Notes under the pieces: model-generated
The model's input: only the letters and a program-made list of their open reading frames with translations
What the model was told of the DNA's origin: nothing
The model's database searches: none
DNA from: Saprospiraceae bacterium
GTDB taxonomy: Bacteria; Bacteroidota; Bacteroidia; Chitinophagales; Saprospiraceae
DNA length: 43,908 bases
NCBI GenBank assembly: GCA_016717105.1
Contig: JADKGF010000028.1
Location: forward strand, 1 to 43,908
Direction: 5' to 3'
Made by a program: the position numbers and the translations under genes
In this document: positions 28,507 to 38,737 of the stretch, piece after piece
Layout: every line of letters starts with the position of its first letter
How positions within the stretch are numbered: position 1 is the first letter of the stretch

Positions 28507-31322
28507 ATGCCAAAAAACAATTCTATAAAGTCAGTCCTGATCATAGGAAGTGGCCCAATAATCATCGGACAAGCATGTGAGTTTGACTATTCAGGTACAC
28601 AAGCTTCAAAATCTCTTAGAGAAGAAGGTATTACCGTTTCTCTCATCAATTCGAATCCAGCAACCATTATGACCGACCAGGTAACTGCAGATCATGTATA
28701 TCTGTGGCCACTGACTGTCGAAAGTATTATAAAAATTCTCGATGAACGAAAAATAGATGCTGTTTTGCCTACTATGGGTGGACAAACAGCCCTTAATCTT
28801 GCGATCGAAGCAGAAAAAATGGGTGTTTGGGAGCGATATGGAGTAAAAATGATTGGTGTTGATGTTCAAGCCATAGAACTTACTGAAAATCGTGAAGCTT
28901 TCAAGCAACATATCCTTGAACTTGGTATGAAAGTTGCCGATTCTGCTATAGCAAATTCATTTTTGGAAGGGAAAGAAGCAGCCCAACACATAGGATTTCC
29001 ATTAGTTATCAGACCATCATACACACTTGGTGGTAGTGGTGGCGGCTTTGTCATGAAGGAAAGTGAATTTGACGAGGCGCTGAGAAGAGGCCTTGAAGCA
29101 TCTCCATCTCATGAGGTACTCGTAGAAAAAGCAGTTATTGGTTGGAAAGAATATGAACTGGAATTATTGCGGGATGACAATGACAATGTCGTAATAATCT
29201 GTACAGTCGAAAATCTCGATCCGATGGGTATCCACACAGGAGACAGTATTACTGTGGCGCCAGCTATGACATTATCAGATACGGCATTTCAACAAATGCG
29301 GGATGATGCGATTAAAATGATGCGATCTTTGGGCAATTTTTCAGGTGGATGTAATGTACAGTTTGCCTTAAATCCTGAAAATGAAGATATCATTGCTGTA
29401 GAAATAAATCCCAGAGTATCGAGATCTTCGGCTTTGGCCAGTAAAGCCACTGGCTATCCGATCGCAAAAATAGCGGCAAAACTCGCAATCGGTTATACCC
29501 TGGACGAATTAAAAAATCAGATAACCAAAACCACATCGGCATTTTTTGAACCAGCTTTGGATTATGTAATCGTAAAAATGCCAAGATGGAATTTTGAGAA
29601 ATTTTATGGTGCAGATACGACGCTTGGCTTACAAATGAAATCTGTTGGTGAAGTTATGGCCATAGGTCGAAATTTTCTCGAAGCATTACAAAAAGCTTGT
29701 CAAAGTCAAGAAAATAACAGAGCCGGATTGGGTGCTGATATGAAGGAATGGATCCAAACTGATGACATTCTGGCAAGGCTAGAAAAAGTAAGTGATGACC
29801 GAATTTACAGAGTAAAAGACGCATTGAGACTAGGTGTACCAGAAAAAACGGTACATAAACTGACTAAAATAGATCCTTGGTATATCAAGCAAATCAAGCA
29901 ACTCGTCAAGTATGAAGAGAAGCTCATGAAATATAATGTGGCCGAAGATATTCCTTATTCCTTTTTTATGGAACTAAAGAGTGTAGGATATTCGGATGCT
30001 CAAATAGCTTGGGTATTGCGTATTAAAGAAGAAGAAGTCACTAAACAACGTAAAAAGTTAGGAATCTTCCGTACATACAAAATGGTAGATACCTGTGCTG
30101 CAGAATTTGAAGCGCGTACTCCATATTATTATTCTACTTTTGATTCCGAAAACGAAAGTATCCCATCAGACAAAAAGAAAATCATCGTACTTGGTTCAGG
30201 ACCGAATAGAATCGGGCAAGGTATAGAATTCGATTATTGTTGTGTACATGGTTTACTTGCCATAAAAGAAGCTGGTTATGAAGCTATTATGGTCAACTGT
30301 AATCCAGAAACTGTTTCTACCGATTTTGATGTAGCTGACAAATTATATTTTGAGCCTGTATTTTGGGAACATCTCGAAGAAATAATAGATCTGGAAAAAC
30401 CGGAAGGTGTGATCGTACAATTAGGTGGTCAGACCGCACTCAAACTTGCAGAAAAACTATATCATAAAGGAATAAAAATCATCGGAACAGACTATAAAAA
30501 TATGGACCTTGCCGAAGATCGCGGACAATTTTCTGATTTGCTCAAAGAATTGGAAATTCCGTATCCTCAATATGGTGTAGCACATGATGTTGATGAGGCG
30601 ATTGAAGTGGCAAAAAGAGTGACTTATCCTGTTTTGGTCAGACCATCATATGTGCTCGGTGGACAAAGAATGCGTATCGTCATCAATGATCAAGAACTCG
30701 AGACGCATGTACTTAGCATATTCAAACATATGCCAGATAACAAAGTCCTAATAGATCAGTTTCTAGAACGTGCAAAGGAAGCTGAGATAGATGCGATCTG
30801 TGATGGAGAAGATGTACACATCATGGGCATTATGGAACATATCGAACCCGCAGGCATACATTCAGGAGATAGCTCTGTATGTGCCCTACATACTCGCTCA
30901 GTCCTGCAGTAGTTGGTAAGATGGTGGAATATGCTCGAAAACTCGCCTTTGCTTTAAACATCAAAGGTTTAATAAATATACAGTTTGCAATTAAAAAAGA
31001 AGATGTGTATGTTATAGAAGCCAACCCAAGGGCTTCACGAACTACGCCATTTATCGCTAAGGCATATGAAGTGCCCTATCTAAATATGGCTACTCAAGTC
31101 ATGCTGGGAGTCAAGAAAATTAGTGATTTTACCATCGATAAAAAATTGACGGGATTTGCCATCAAAGTTCCAGTATTTTCGTTCAATAAATTCCCGGGCG
31201 TAGATAAAAACCTAGGACCAGAAATGAAATCTACTGGAGAAATGATTTATTATATCAAAGATATTTATGATCCTTTCTTCCGCGATCTAGACAGTAAACG
31301 ATCTATGTTCTTAAGTAGATAA
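28507..31322 (+). CDS. carB: Carbamoyl-phosphate synthase large subunit (one frameshift; no C-terminal allosteric domain)
   Basis: About 938 residues after repair. It makes carbamoyl phosphate from bicarbonate, ammonia and two ATP, for pyrimidines and arginine, with the glutaminase subunit CarA (not in the window). Both ATP-grasp halves are present: SVLIIGSGPIIIGQACEFDY and VIRPSYTLGGSGGGF in the first, IIVLGSGPNRIGQGIEFDYC and VLVRPSYVLGGQRMRIV in the second. The protein ends STGEMIYYIKDIYDPFFRD...FLSR. E. coli CarB continues for about 135 residues as the methylglyoxal-synthase-like domain that binds UMP and ornithine; this one stops, and a terminator follows at once. I recall the short form from other Bacteroidota. 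The frame breaks near 30873-30880 (one base missing in GDSS..CPTYSLS). Confidence 0.95.
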
Positions 31323-31327
31323 AATAA

Positions 31328-31363
31328 TTTGGGCCTTGTAAATTAGAATTTGCAAGGCCCAAA
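31328..31363. terminator. Bidirectional terminator between carB and the M4 peptidase gene
   Basis: Seventeen-base arms (TTTGGGCCTTGTAAATT and its complement, one G-U pair) with a two-base centre. A T-run follows on the plus strand and an A-rich tract precedes, which serves the minus strand. It lies six bases after the carB stop and 23 bases beyond the stop of the convergent peptidase gene. Confidence 0.9.
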
Positions 31364-31385
31364 ATTTTTAAATCAACATTTTCTT

Positions 31386-34300
31386 TTACCTTTTTACAAA
31401 TTTTAAGGTATTCGTTACGTTTCCTGATTGTAAGGTTACGAAGTAGATACCTGGTATAAGTGCTGCCGTAGATAATTCGGTTGTTTGATTATCTTGGGTG
31501 ATGTTTATTGCATTTTGAACCAAGGTTTTACCCGTGATATCTGATATTTTAATATCCGTATTTTTATATATATCGCCTTTTATTTGTAAGCGCAATATAT
31601 CAGATACCGGATTTTCTACAATGGTAAATCCTGCATTGAGATTTTCTGTAATTTCCACATCAGAAAGATTTCGTTTACCATTACTAAACCAAACGGCCCA
31701 TCTTCGCCCACTAATTAATCGTGTAGGCGTTGCCGCTACTTCTATCTTATTTGATTTAAGCTTGGCTATACCCAAGTCTAATGAAGCAGAGCCTTCGTTG
31801 TCAAACATCAAATTATCGTCTTTACTGCTATAATTTGGATAACCTAATGTATTATTTTCATATATTAGATTAGTGGTTCCAGTTTCAATATTTGAAGCAA
31901 GAATATTTACATTGTCATTTTCATCTATATAGTCAAATGCGATAATGTAAGGGCTATTTTTCGAAAAAGTAGGATTACCAATACTTACGTTTTTGGGAAG
32001 TGATGAATATAATTTCTCTATCTCTCCCAAAGAAAAGCTCTTTGCTCCGTTGTTCCAAACTTTAATGAAACTAATATCAAAATAGTTGATTGAACCAGAA
32101 GTGTTGGAAGTGATTTCATTTTCGGCATCATACATGATATATTCTCCAGTGATATCAAATTCCATTGCATCAGCATACAGCACATCTCCTGTAGTGACAC
32201 CTTGTGTATAGGTCGGATTGTACAGCTCAAAGATATTACTTGTCACGCTTGATCCTCCAAAATAAAATACGTAAACCTCATTCTTTAATTCGGTGGTTGT
32301 AGCTGCAATTTTTAGCCCATCTTTCGAAATTATTGCATTGCGCCAAACAGGATCATCACTTAAAGTCTGTTCCTGTGGTGTTACCGGATTTTTTGTCCAA
32401 TCGATTGTGATATAATAAACAATATTGTCTTTTCCTACAAAAACAATTTCGCTTCCATCATCTGAGATACTTGGTTTTGACAAAACTGATTTTGATGAAA
32501 TCTGCCCGAGAAGTGCTCCAGCAGTATTATAAATAAACAATCCTACATTGTTAGCTCCTGTTGTCAATATGAATTCTTGTCCAGGATTAGCATTAATGTC
32601 TGTTTCGTAATTGCCACCTGTGTCACCCAAGATACCTACTTCATCAAATGCTTTTTTGGCGGCATTAATTTCTGTAGTGCTGTATAGATCCGTAGCCGCT
32701 TTTATCACAGCAACTCTACAATCTACAAATTTTGATGATTTGGTAAGATAAGTTGTCAGTGCTCTATAATAAACCTTTTCGGCTTTATCTTTTCCTATTG
32801 CTGAAGCAAATTTAAAAAATGCCCAGTTTGGAATACCGCTATTTATATGTACTCCACCATTATCTTCAGTGCCTTTATATCTTTCGTCATAATGTCTTGG
32901 CTGCCATCCTGCGTTAAAATTATTGGTCGATGCCCCATTATGCGGATCTTCTAGGCTACGCAATGCACCTGATGGAAATGCGGAAGTTTTGACGACGTCT
33001 TCACCAATTTTCCAATCATCTCTATCTATCATACTGCCAAAAACGTCTGCAAATGACTCATTGAGTGCGCCAGATTCACCTTCGTAATCGAGATTGGCGG
33101 TACTTTGTACTACACCATGTGTCATCTCATGACCAGCTACATCAAGTCCTCGTGCCAATGGTTGAAAAGCTCCGTCCCCATTTCCATAAAACATGGCTTG
33201 TCCATTCCAAAAAGCATTGCCCATAGATGAGCCATCTTCATCTGCTACATTGATCAATGAAACGATGTTGCCTCCAGCACCATTGATTGATTTTCTGTTA
33301 TGTATGTTTCTAAAATATTCAAACGCCTTTCCACCGTTATAATGTGCAGAGACTGCTGTTTTATTACTCCATAAATTATTGGTAGAAGTCACGTGGTCGT
33401 AATTAAAATTATCCTTAGCAGGAGAAGTATTAAATGCGTCTATAGTCCAGATGACGCCTTCTGGCTCATTGGGCAATTGTGTCGGTGCAAAAACAAACAT
33501 ATCCCTTGACCCATCTATCAAATAAAACTTAGAAGACACTTCATAGGTATTGATAAGTCTGCTTGTATTGAACAAATCTTGGGCATTTGCTGTAGCTTTA
33601 CCATCACCTAACAGCTGACCTTGTAAAGGTGACTCCACGGCTTTTTGCACATTACATTGTGCCGTATGATCGTGTTTGTGATTGTGAAACTTACATACAC
33701 TCAAATATTTGCGAATGATGGTACCGTCCACAGCATCTACAAAATATTCCCACCTGTCGATGATATTCTTATAAGAGGTGATATGGTGAGCCAACTTAAA
33801 TGAACCTTCAAAAGGATAAATAACCAACTGGCTTGTCGGTGTCATGTTGCCAACTGCTGTGATATCATTTTCATAATTTACTGTGACTTGTAGATCAGAT
33901 TTTACAGTGTTTAGTGCCTGTAAATCTTCGAGATTTGCTGTAGTATTGGTTATCTCTGGTGATGGGAAATAACTTCCATTGAGGAAATCAAAACCTTCGT
34001 CGTCACCATGAACGATGATTTCAGCACCATAAATCGGAAGATTACCTACATATTGCTGCATTCTGACGTGTGTTATCTTCAGATCATCCGTTTCTACATG
34101 GCTTACTTTAAATTCATCAATTGGATTTTTAATTTTCATAAGTGGTGCAGCGGCCACTACATAATCTAATGCTTGATTCGCAATAGAACTTCGATTACCA
34201 TTAAAATTGATTTTTCCCTCTATGTATGAAGGTACATTCCGTTCATTTAAGATCCCTGGTTTTAAGCCAGTCTTTGCAGCTATCAGGCTGGATTCATCTA

Positions 34301-34493
34301 GACTTGTGAAAGCAACTTCAGGATGAGTAGTCTGATTGGTTGATTCCTTTATTGGTTTTGGTAATAGGCGAATTTGCTCTGCACTGACCTTTTTATTTTG
34401 ATCAAAGTCGATTTTTTTGAATTGTGCAACATTCAAATTGGGAGCCAATAAAAGTATTAGAATTGCTAAAATAGAATATTTACTATTCATCAT
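31386..34493 (-). CDS. Secreted M4 (thermolysin-like) metallopeptidase with T9SS sorting domain
   Basis: An intact 1035-residue secreted zinc protease. In order: signal peptide (SILAILILLLAPNLNVA); FTP/PepSY-type propeptide with THVRMQQYVGNLPIYGAEI; M4 catalytic domain with zinc motif H455-E-M-T-H459, third ligand E479 in GALNESFADVFG, and the catalytic His in GGVHINSGIPNW. Then come about 300 residues with repeats such as SDDGSEIVFVGKDNIVYYI and SKDGLKIAATTTELKNEVYV, like TolB/PD40 propeller blades. A type IX sorting domain (ISDITGKTLVQNAINI, LIPGIYFVTLQSG) ends KFVKR. The propeller-like block between protease and sorting domain is less usual than PKD or P domains. It shares a bidirectional terminator with carB. 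Confidence 0.93.
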   Translation of the reverse strand: MMNSKYSILAILILLLAPNLNVAQFKKIDFDQNKKVSAEQIRLLPKPIKESTNQTTHPEVAFTSLDESSLIAAKTGLKPGILNERNVPSYIEGKINFNGNRSSIANQALDYVVAAAPLMKIKNPIDEFKVSHVETDDLKITHVRMQQYVGNLPIYGAEIIVHGDDEGFDFLNGSYFPSPEITNTTANLEDLQALNTVKSDLQVTVNYENDITAVGNMTPTSQLVIYPFEGSFKLAHHITSYKNIIDRWEYFVDAVDGTIIRKYLSVCKFHNHKHDHTAQCNVQKAVESPLQGQLLGDGKATANAQDLFNTSRLINTYEVSSKFYLIDGSRDMFVFAPTQLPNEPEGVIWTIDAFNTSPAKDNFNYDHVTSTNNLWSNKTAVSAHYNGGKAFEYFRNIHNRKSINGAGGNIVSLINVADEDGSSMGNAFWNGQAMFYGNGDGAFQPLARGLDVAGHEMTHGVVQSTANLDYEGESGALNESFADVFGSMIDRDDWKIGEDVVKTSAFPSGALRSLEDPHNGASTNNFNAGWQPRHYDERYKGTEDNGGVHINSGIPNWAFFKFASAIGKDKAEKVYYRALTTYLTKSSKFVDCRVAVIKAATDLYSTTEINAAKKAFDEVGILGDTGGNYETDINANPGQEFILTTGANNVGLFIYNTAGALLGQISSKSVLSKPSISDDGSEIVFVGKDNIVYYITIDWTKNPVTPQEQTLSDDPVWRNAIISKDGLKIAATTTELKNEVYVFYFGGSSVTSNIFELYNPTYTQGVTTGDVLYADAMEFDITGEYIMYDAENEITSNTSGSINYFDISFIKVWNNGAKSFSLGEIEKLYSSLPKNVSIGNPTFSKNSPYIIAFDYIDENDNVNILASNIETGTTNLIYENNTLGYPNYSSKDDNLMFDNEGSASLDLGIAKLKSNKIEVAATPTRLISGRRWAVWFSNGKRNLSDVEITENLNAGFTIVENPVSDILRLQIKGDIYKNTDIKISDITGKTLVQNAINITQDNQTTELSTAALIPGIYFVTLQSGNVTNTLKFVKR

Positions 34494-34539
34494 TAATGGT
34501 TTGAAAATTTAAAAATTATATTGAAAACCAAGGAAATTT

Positions 34540-34989
34540 CTATAAAGTTTCAGTTGGTTTTAACTTTTTGACGATATTCATCAAAACTGCAAAATATGTT
34601 TCCACATTTTTGTTTTCAAGTGGATTTTTACCCCAAACAACCTTGTTTTTATCCCCTGATTTTTGATATTCGATAAAAGAATATTTATTCCCCGGATCAT
34701 TTAGTGTCATTTGAGAAAAGCCCAGCATTTTATAATTAGCAAAAACCTGATCAGTCATAGCCTTTGGTGCCTTTGCTATTTTTGATGTTTCAGTACCATT
34801 GTATGAATACATATTGCCGTCTGTGGTGAGAATGTATTTGATTACTTTGCCTGTAAAGCCTCCACCAGTACCGAATATAATCATTTCTTTGTCTGAAGTT
34901 TCAGGGTCAAAGACTGGTTTAGTGGATTTACACGACATTATACCAAGAGCATTTATTAATAATAACAAATATATCAGATAGGACTTCAT
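34540..34989 (-). CDS. Small lipoprotein of unknown function
   Basis: A 149-residue protein starting MKSYLIYLLLLINALGIMSC, a type II signal with lipobox GIMSC and lipidated Cys20. The mature part has MIIFGTGGGFTGKVIKYILT and looks like a small beta-rich domain of about 110 residues. I do not recognise the family with certainty, although similar short lipoproteins occur in Flavobacteriia. It has its own promoter-like element at 35031-35038 and ends 47 bases before the M4 peptidase start, so the peptidase may be transcribed from the same promoter. No frameshift or oddity. Confidence 0.75.
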   Translation of the reverse strand: MKSYLIYLLLLINALGIMSCKSTKPVFDPETSDKEMIIFGTGGGFTGKVIKYILTTDGNMYSYNGTETSKIAKAPKAMTDQVFANYKMLGFSQMTLNDPGNKYSFIEYQKSGDKNKVVWGKNPLENKNVETYFAVLMNIVKKLKPTETL

Positions 34990-35030
34990 TTTGTAACTGA
35001 ATTAATATAAGATTTAGACCAAAATTTAAA

Positions 35031-35038
35031 CAAAAGTA
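35031..35038 (-). promoter_or_regulatory. Bacteroidota -7 promoter element (TACTTTTG)
   Basis: Minus-strand TAnnTTTG match 41 bases before the lipoprotein start, the probable promoter for that gene and perhaps the M4 peptidase. Confidence 0.5.
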
Positions 35039-35082
35039 ACCAATTTATTTGAGAATACCGTTTTTTATTCCCTCGCTAAATA

Positions 35083-36066
35083 TCAATGGTCTCTATATAT
35101 CATTTCATTAATAAAACCGATCAATTGTTGTTTAATATTTTCATCTACCTTGCAAGCCATCAAGTGCGAAATAGCCAAATCCTTGTATGCTTCAATAAGT
35201 TGACTGGTATATTCTCTTACATTGACTGATTCAAAGATTTGGGTTACCTGTTCTATCTTATTTTCGGGGTTAAATCCAATATTCTTACTGGAATAAAGTT
35301 GAATCAGGGTATCTTGCTGGCTATTATCTGACAATTCCATTGCTTTGAGATAAAGATACGTTTTTTTGTTTTGTACTATGTCGCCGCCTATCTTCTTACC
35401 AACTTGTGATCCATCGCCGAATGTGTCAAGAACATCATCCTGCAACTGAAATGCGATGCCAAAGTTCTTTGCAAATTCATAAATATGGACCTGATCCTGG
35501 ATGTCTGCACCTGCGATCATCGCGCCCAATCGAAAAGATGCGCCCATTAATACCGATGTTTTTTTGGTAATCATCTCGAGATAATCTCCAATCGTCACAG
35601 TTTCCAGCGTTTCAAAATCCATATCCATTTGTTGACCTTCGCATACTTCTGCCGCCATTTTATTGAAGACTTGAAGCATGTCTTTTACGAGCACAGGATC
35701 ATCATAACAAAGCAAATATTGATATGCCTGTATCATCATAACATCGCCTGAGAGTATAGCAGTATTGGTATTGTACTTAAGATGTACTGTTGGATATCCA
35801 CGTCTTACTTCAGCTTGATCCATAATATCGTCATGAATCAAGGTAAAATTGTGGAAAACCTCAACAGCCATTGCTGCATCAAGTGCTTTCTCTGATTTTC
35901 CACCAAATAAAACACTACCCAATAAAGTAAAGACCGGACGTAGTCTTTTGCCGCCTAATGAGAGGATATAATCTGCCGGCTCATATAAGTTTATTGGATT
36001 CCGACTAAGCTTATTTGAAACCAGATAAGTGTCAAATTTTATTTGTAAATCTTTAATTAACTCCAT
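35083..36066 (-). CDS. Trans-polyprenyl diphosphate synthase
   Basis: An intact 327-residue all-helical enzyme with GGKRLRP (38-44), the first aspartate-rich motif HDDIMDQAEVRRG (D79-D83) and the second in FQLQDDVLDTFGD. It condenses isopentenyl diphosphate with allylic diphosphates in the cytoplasm. Product length cannot be fixed by eye. An aromatic Phe five residues before the first motif hints at a short (C15-C20) product, as in farnesyl/geranylgeranyl synthases, rather than a quinone side chain. A strong promoter element sits at 36084-36091, so it can be expressed independently of xseA, which ends 98 bases upstream. In E. coli ispA likewise neighbours an exonuclease VII gene (xseB). Confidence 0.93.
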   Translation of the reverse strand: MELIKDLQIKFDTYLVSNKLSRNPINLYEPADYILSLGGKRLRPVFTLLGSVLFGGKSEKALDAAMAVEVFHNFTLIHDDIMDQAEVRRGYPTVHLKYNTNTAILSGDVMMIQAYQYLLCYDDPVLVKDMLQVFNKMAAEVCEGQQMDMDFETLETVTIGDYLEMITKKTSVLMGASFRLGAMIAGADIQDQVHIYEFAKNFGIAFQLQDDVLDTFGDGSQVGKKIGGDIVQNKKTYLYLKAMELSDNSQQDTLIQLYSSKNIGFNPENKIEQVTQIFESVNVREYTSQLIEAYKDLAISHLMACKVDENIKQQLIGFINEMIYRDH

Positions 36067-36083
36067 ATTGTTAAGAATGAAAA

Positions 36084-36091
36084 CAAAAGTA
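36084..36091 (-). promoter_or_regulatory. Bacteroidota -7 promoter element (TACTTTTG)
   Basis: Minus-strand TAnnTTTG match 17 bases before the polyprenyl synthase ATG, a good position for its own promoter. Confidence 0.5.
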
Positions 36092-36163
36092 CAAGATTAA
36101 ATACAGAGTAATTATTTTTAGCATTATTTGATTTAAAAATATTGCGTTTTAGATATTGTTTTC

Positions 36164-37408
36164 TCAATTTTTATCCGTATTATTTAGTTCCAATTTACCA
36201 TCAAAAAACTCTATTTCAGTTTTTCCATTTTTGTCAAATGCTTGTAATCTGCTGACTACAACTGCGTTTTGTCTTATAATGGTGTATCCTTTTTTTAGCA
36301 TATTTGATGGCTGCAAAATTTCCATCTGCTTATCTGCAAAGGTGATTTGATCTTGATGTTTTCTAAGTTTATTTTTTGCCAAAGTAATCAGCTGATTGTA
36401 CCTATTGTCAATATTCAATTGCTGATTTTTAATTTTTTCCATGGGAAGCATTGACAACATTTGATTGGTTTGTCCAAGCATGAGTTCATGTTGTCGTATG
36501 TATCTCCCAGCTAACTGACTTATCCAATGTGTAGTTTCTGTAACCTTGGATTCAAAATCCATATTATGACTTATGATAAAATCGGCTGTTGCAGTCGGTG
36601 TTTTTAATGTGGTATGTGCCACAGTATCAGCCACGGTGGCATTGATATCGTGTCCGATACCAGTCATAACAGGGATCGGTGACTTAGCGATACGTGCGCC
36701 TATATTAAAATTGTCAAACCAAGCAAGATCTAATTTGGAGCCGCCACCACGTATGATGACTGTACAATCATATTTTGAAGCATCTTCGGAGATGTCATTT
36801 AATGCCTGACAAACTTCTCTTTCGGTATTCTGACCTTGCAGTGAAGCTCGAAAAAGTGTAGTTTTGAATTGATAGCCATATGGATTTTGCGAAAGGTGAT
36901 TGATAAAATCGATATAACCAGCAGCATTGTCAGAAGAAATAACAGCAATTCGTTGGATGACTGCAGGCAATTTTGTCAATTTGTTTTGATGAGTGAGCCC
37001 TTCATCAAACAATTTTTGTAGGATTTTTTGCCTATTCATTTCCATTTGGCCGATGGTAAATGATGGGTCGATATCCTCTACAATCAATTTCATGCCGTAC
37101 CTTTCGGTAAATTCTACCTGAACCTTTAGCAATACATGTGTCCCTTCGGAAAGCAATGACGGTAAAAGTGCACCAAGTTTGTTTTTCAAAAACAAATAAG
37201 ATTTGAACCAAATTCCCGCAGAGATTTGTGCTTTGATTTCATTGGTCTGATCGTCATGATAGACAAGATCCATGTACACATTGCCTCTGACTTCCTTTAT
37301 TTGCGAAATTTCAGCATTTACCCAAATAGGTTCTGCAAAATTGAGTGCTATGACTCTTCTGATGTATTCGTTGAGTTCGTAAAGTGAATAAGATGAAGGC
37401 ATGGCCAC
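36164..37408 (-). CDS. xseA: Exodeoxyribonuclease VII large subunit
   Basis: An intact 414-residue protein. The N-terminal OB-fold runs SLYELNEYIRRVIAL to about residue 110. The catalytic domain has IAVISSDNAAGYIDFINHL, IIRGGGSKLDLAWFDN and PVMTGIGHDINATVADTVAH then TPTATADFI. A long coiled coil of about 100 residues follows, and a beta strand (LKKGYTIIRQNAVVVS) completes it. It degrades single-stranded DNA from both ends. In the known enzyme, XseA works with several copies of the small subunit XseB. No xseB lies on either side: the flanking gaps are 97 and 73 bases. A promoter element is at 37430-37437. Confidence 0.96.
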   Translation of the reverse strand: MAMPSSYSLYELNEYIRRVIALNFAEPIWVNAEISQIKEVRGNVYMDLVYHDDQTNEIKAQISAGIWFKSYLFLKNKLGALLPSLLSEGTHVLLKVQVEFTERYGMKLIVEDIDPSFTIGQMEMNRQKILQKLFDEGLTHQNKLTKLPAVIQRIAVISSDNAAGYIDFINHLSQNPYGYQFKTTLFRASLQGQNTEREVCQALNDISEDASKYDCTVIIRGGGSKLDLAWFDNFNIGARIAKSPIPVMTGIGHDINATVADTVAHTTLKTPTATADFIISHNMDFESKVTETTHWISQLAGRYIRQHELMLGQTNQMLSMLPMEKIKNQQLNIDNRYNQLITLAKNKLRKHQDQITFADKQMEILQPSNMLKKGYTIIRQNAVVVSRLQAFDKNGKTEIEFFDGKLELNNTDKN

Positions 37409-37429
37409 TATATTGTACTAATGAAAGGA

Positions 37430-37437
37430 CAAAGGTA
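37430..37437 (-). promoter_or_regulatory. Bacteroidota -7 promoter element (TACCTTTG) for xseA
   Basis: Exact minus-strand TAnnTTTG match 21 bases before the xseA ATG and identical to the lemA element. Confidence 0.55.
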
Positions 37438-37481
37438 AGTTTTTATACCCAACTTATGATTATACCATTGACTATCAGTAA

Positions 37482-38609
37482 TCAGGAATAACTGCTTTCA
37501 CCCTTTTCGTAAATGACATTAGAGCGACCTACTATCAACGGATCTACTTTGTTAATTGTCTTTTCGTCCTTTTTGTCATAAGAAATCTTGTGAAGGATAT
37601 ATCTCATGGCATTAAGGCGCGCTCTTTTTTTACAATTTGATTTCACTACAGTCCATGGCGCGTCAGATGTATCCGTATGATAAAACATCTTTTCTTTGGC
37701 AGCGGTATATTCATCCCATTTGTCCAGAGATGCTTTATCTATCGGTGAAAGTTTCCATTGTTTGAGTGGATGCGTCTCTCTATCTTTAAATCGGCGCCTT
37801 TGTTCTTCCTTACTTACAGAAAACCAAAATTTAAATAGGACAATACCACTTCGTACCAAATTTCTTTCAAACTCAGGAACTTGTCGCATAAATTCTTGAT
37901 ATTCATCATTTGTACAGAAGCCCATGACTCTTTCTACACCAGCTCTATTATACCACGAACGGTCGAAAAGTACAATCTCACCTTTTGTAGGCAAATGTTT
38001 TACATAACGCTGGAAGTACCATTGACCTTTTTCTTCTTCAGTTGGTTTTTCTAGAGCCACAACTCGAGCTCCCCGTGGATTGAGATGTTCCATTACCCTT
38101 TTGATTGTTCCTCCTTTTCCTGCAGCATCTCGCCCTTCAAAAAGTATAATAAGTCTGGCTCCGGTTTGTTTTACCCATGCTTGCAATTTCAATAACTCGA
38201 CTTGAAGATTATATTTTTGATATTCATAGTTTTTTCGCGACATCAAATACTTGTACGGATATTTTCCATCTTCCTGCCAGCCATTAATCAATTCAAAATC
38301 TGGATGAACCTTTGTTTTTAAATCACCTTGCTCCTCCAGCAAAATTTTCAACAAGTGTTTGCGTTCTTCTGCTGGATAATTTTGAAGATAATTTACGGCT
38401 ACTTCTCTTTTATTTTCTTTGGTATTTTTTATTTTGTCTTCCAATACTACAGCTTCATTGCTTAGTTTTTTTCTGATCTTCCTATTTACAGTAAGTGCTC
38501 TAGCCACTTCTGGTGTATCGCCTGTGATGATGTCTCCATCTACTGCCAATCTGGCAGCCTTGGGACTTAATGCTTCTTCTTCGCTTATAACTATCTTGCG
38601 TCTCGCCAT
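37482..38609 (-). CDS. Polyphosphate kinase 2 family protein
   Basis: An intact 375-residue cytoplasmic kinase. The Walker A motif is EGRDAAGKGG (158-167) and the Walker B/lid signature is DRSWYNRAGVERVMGF (216-231). HPLKQWKLSPIDKASLDKWD and WTVVKSNCKKRARLNAMRYI are the usual C-terminal PPK2 stretches. PPK2 enzymes use polyphosphate to phosphorylate nucleoside mono- or diphosphates, or run in reverse. The subclass (GMP/GDP or AMP/ADP preference) is not clear by eye. About 110 charged residues precede the core, longer than the minimal one-domain enzyme, and may form a helical extension. It lies 73 bases upstream of xseA; no own promoter was identified. Confidence 0.94.
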   Translation of the reverse strand: MARRKIVISEEEALSPKAARLAVDGDIITGDTPEVARALTVNRKIRKKLSNEAVVLEDKIKNTKENKREVAVNYLQNYPAEERKHLLKILLEEQGDLKTKVHPDFELINGWQEDGKYPYKYLMSRKNYEYQKYNLQVELLKLQAWVKQTGARLIILFEGRDAAGKGGTIKRVMEHLNPRGARVVALEKPTEEEKGQWYFQRYVKHLPTKGEIVLFDRSWYNRAGVERVMGFCTNDEYQEFMRQVPEFERNLVRSGIVLFKFWFSVSKEEQRRRFKDRETHPLKQWKLSPIDKASLDKWDEYTAAKEKMFYHTDTSDAPWTVVKSNCKKRARLNAMRYILHKISYDKKDEKTINKVDPLIVGRSNVIYEKGESSYS

Positions 38610-38737
38610 AATATTATTGATTTAGTGGTAAAAGTAAATCTGTATCCAATAATAAAAAAGAATCTTTTTCACCATGAATTATGATGTTGATCATATTTTT
38701 CAGAGGTACTTCACTTACCCGATTTTATCTTGTCAAA

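Noticed and set aside
28507..31322. Programmed ribosomal frameshift in carB
   Set aside because: No slippery heptamer or following structure is evident at the break, CarB is not known to use recoding, and similar breaks occur throughout the window.
35051..35074. Imperfect hairpin after the prenyl synthase gene (GAGAATA/TATTCCCTC)
   Set aside because: Short stem with a bulge and no convincing T-run on the minus strand; too weak to call a terminator.
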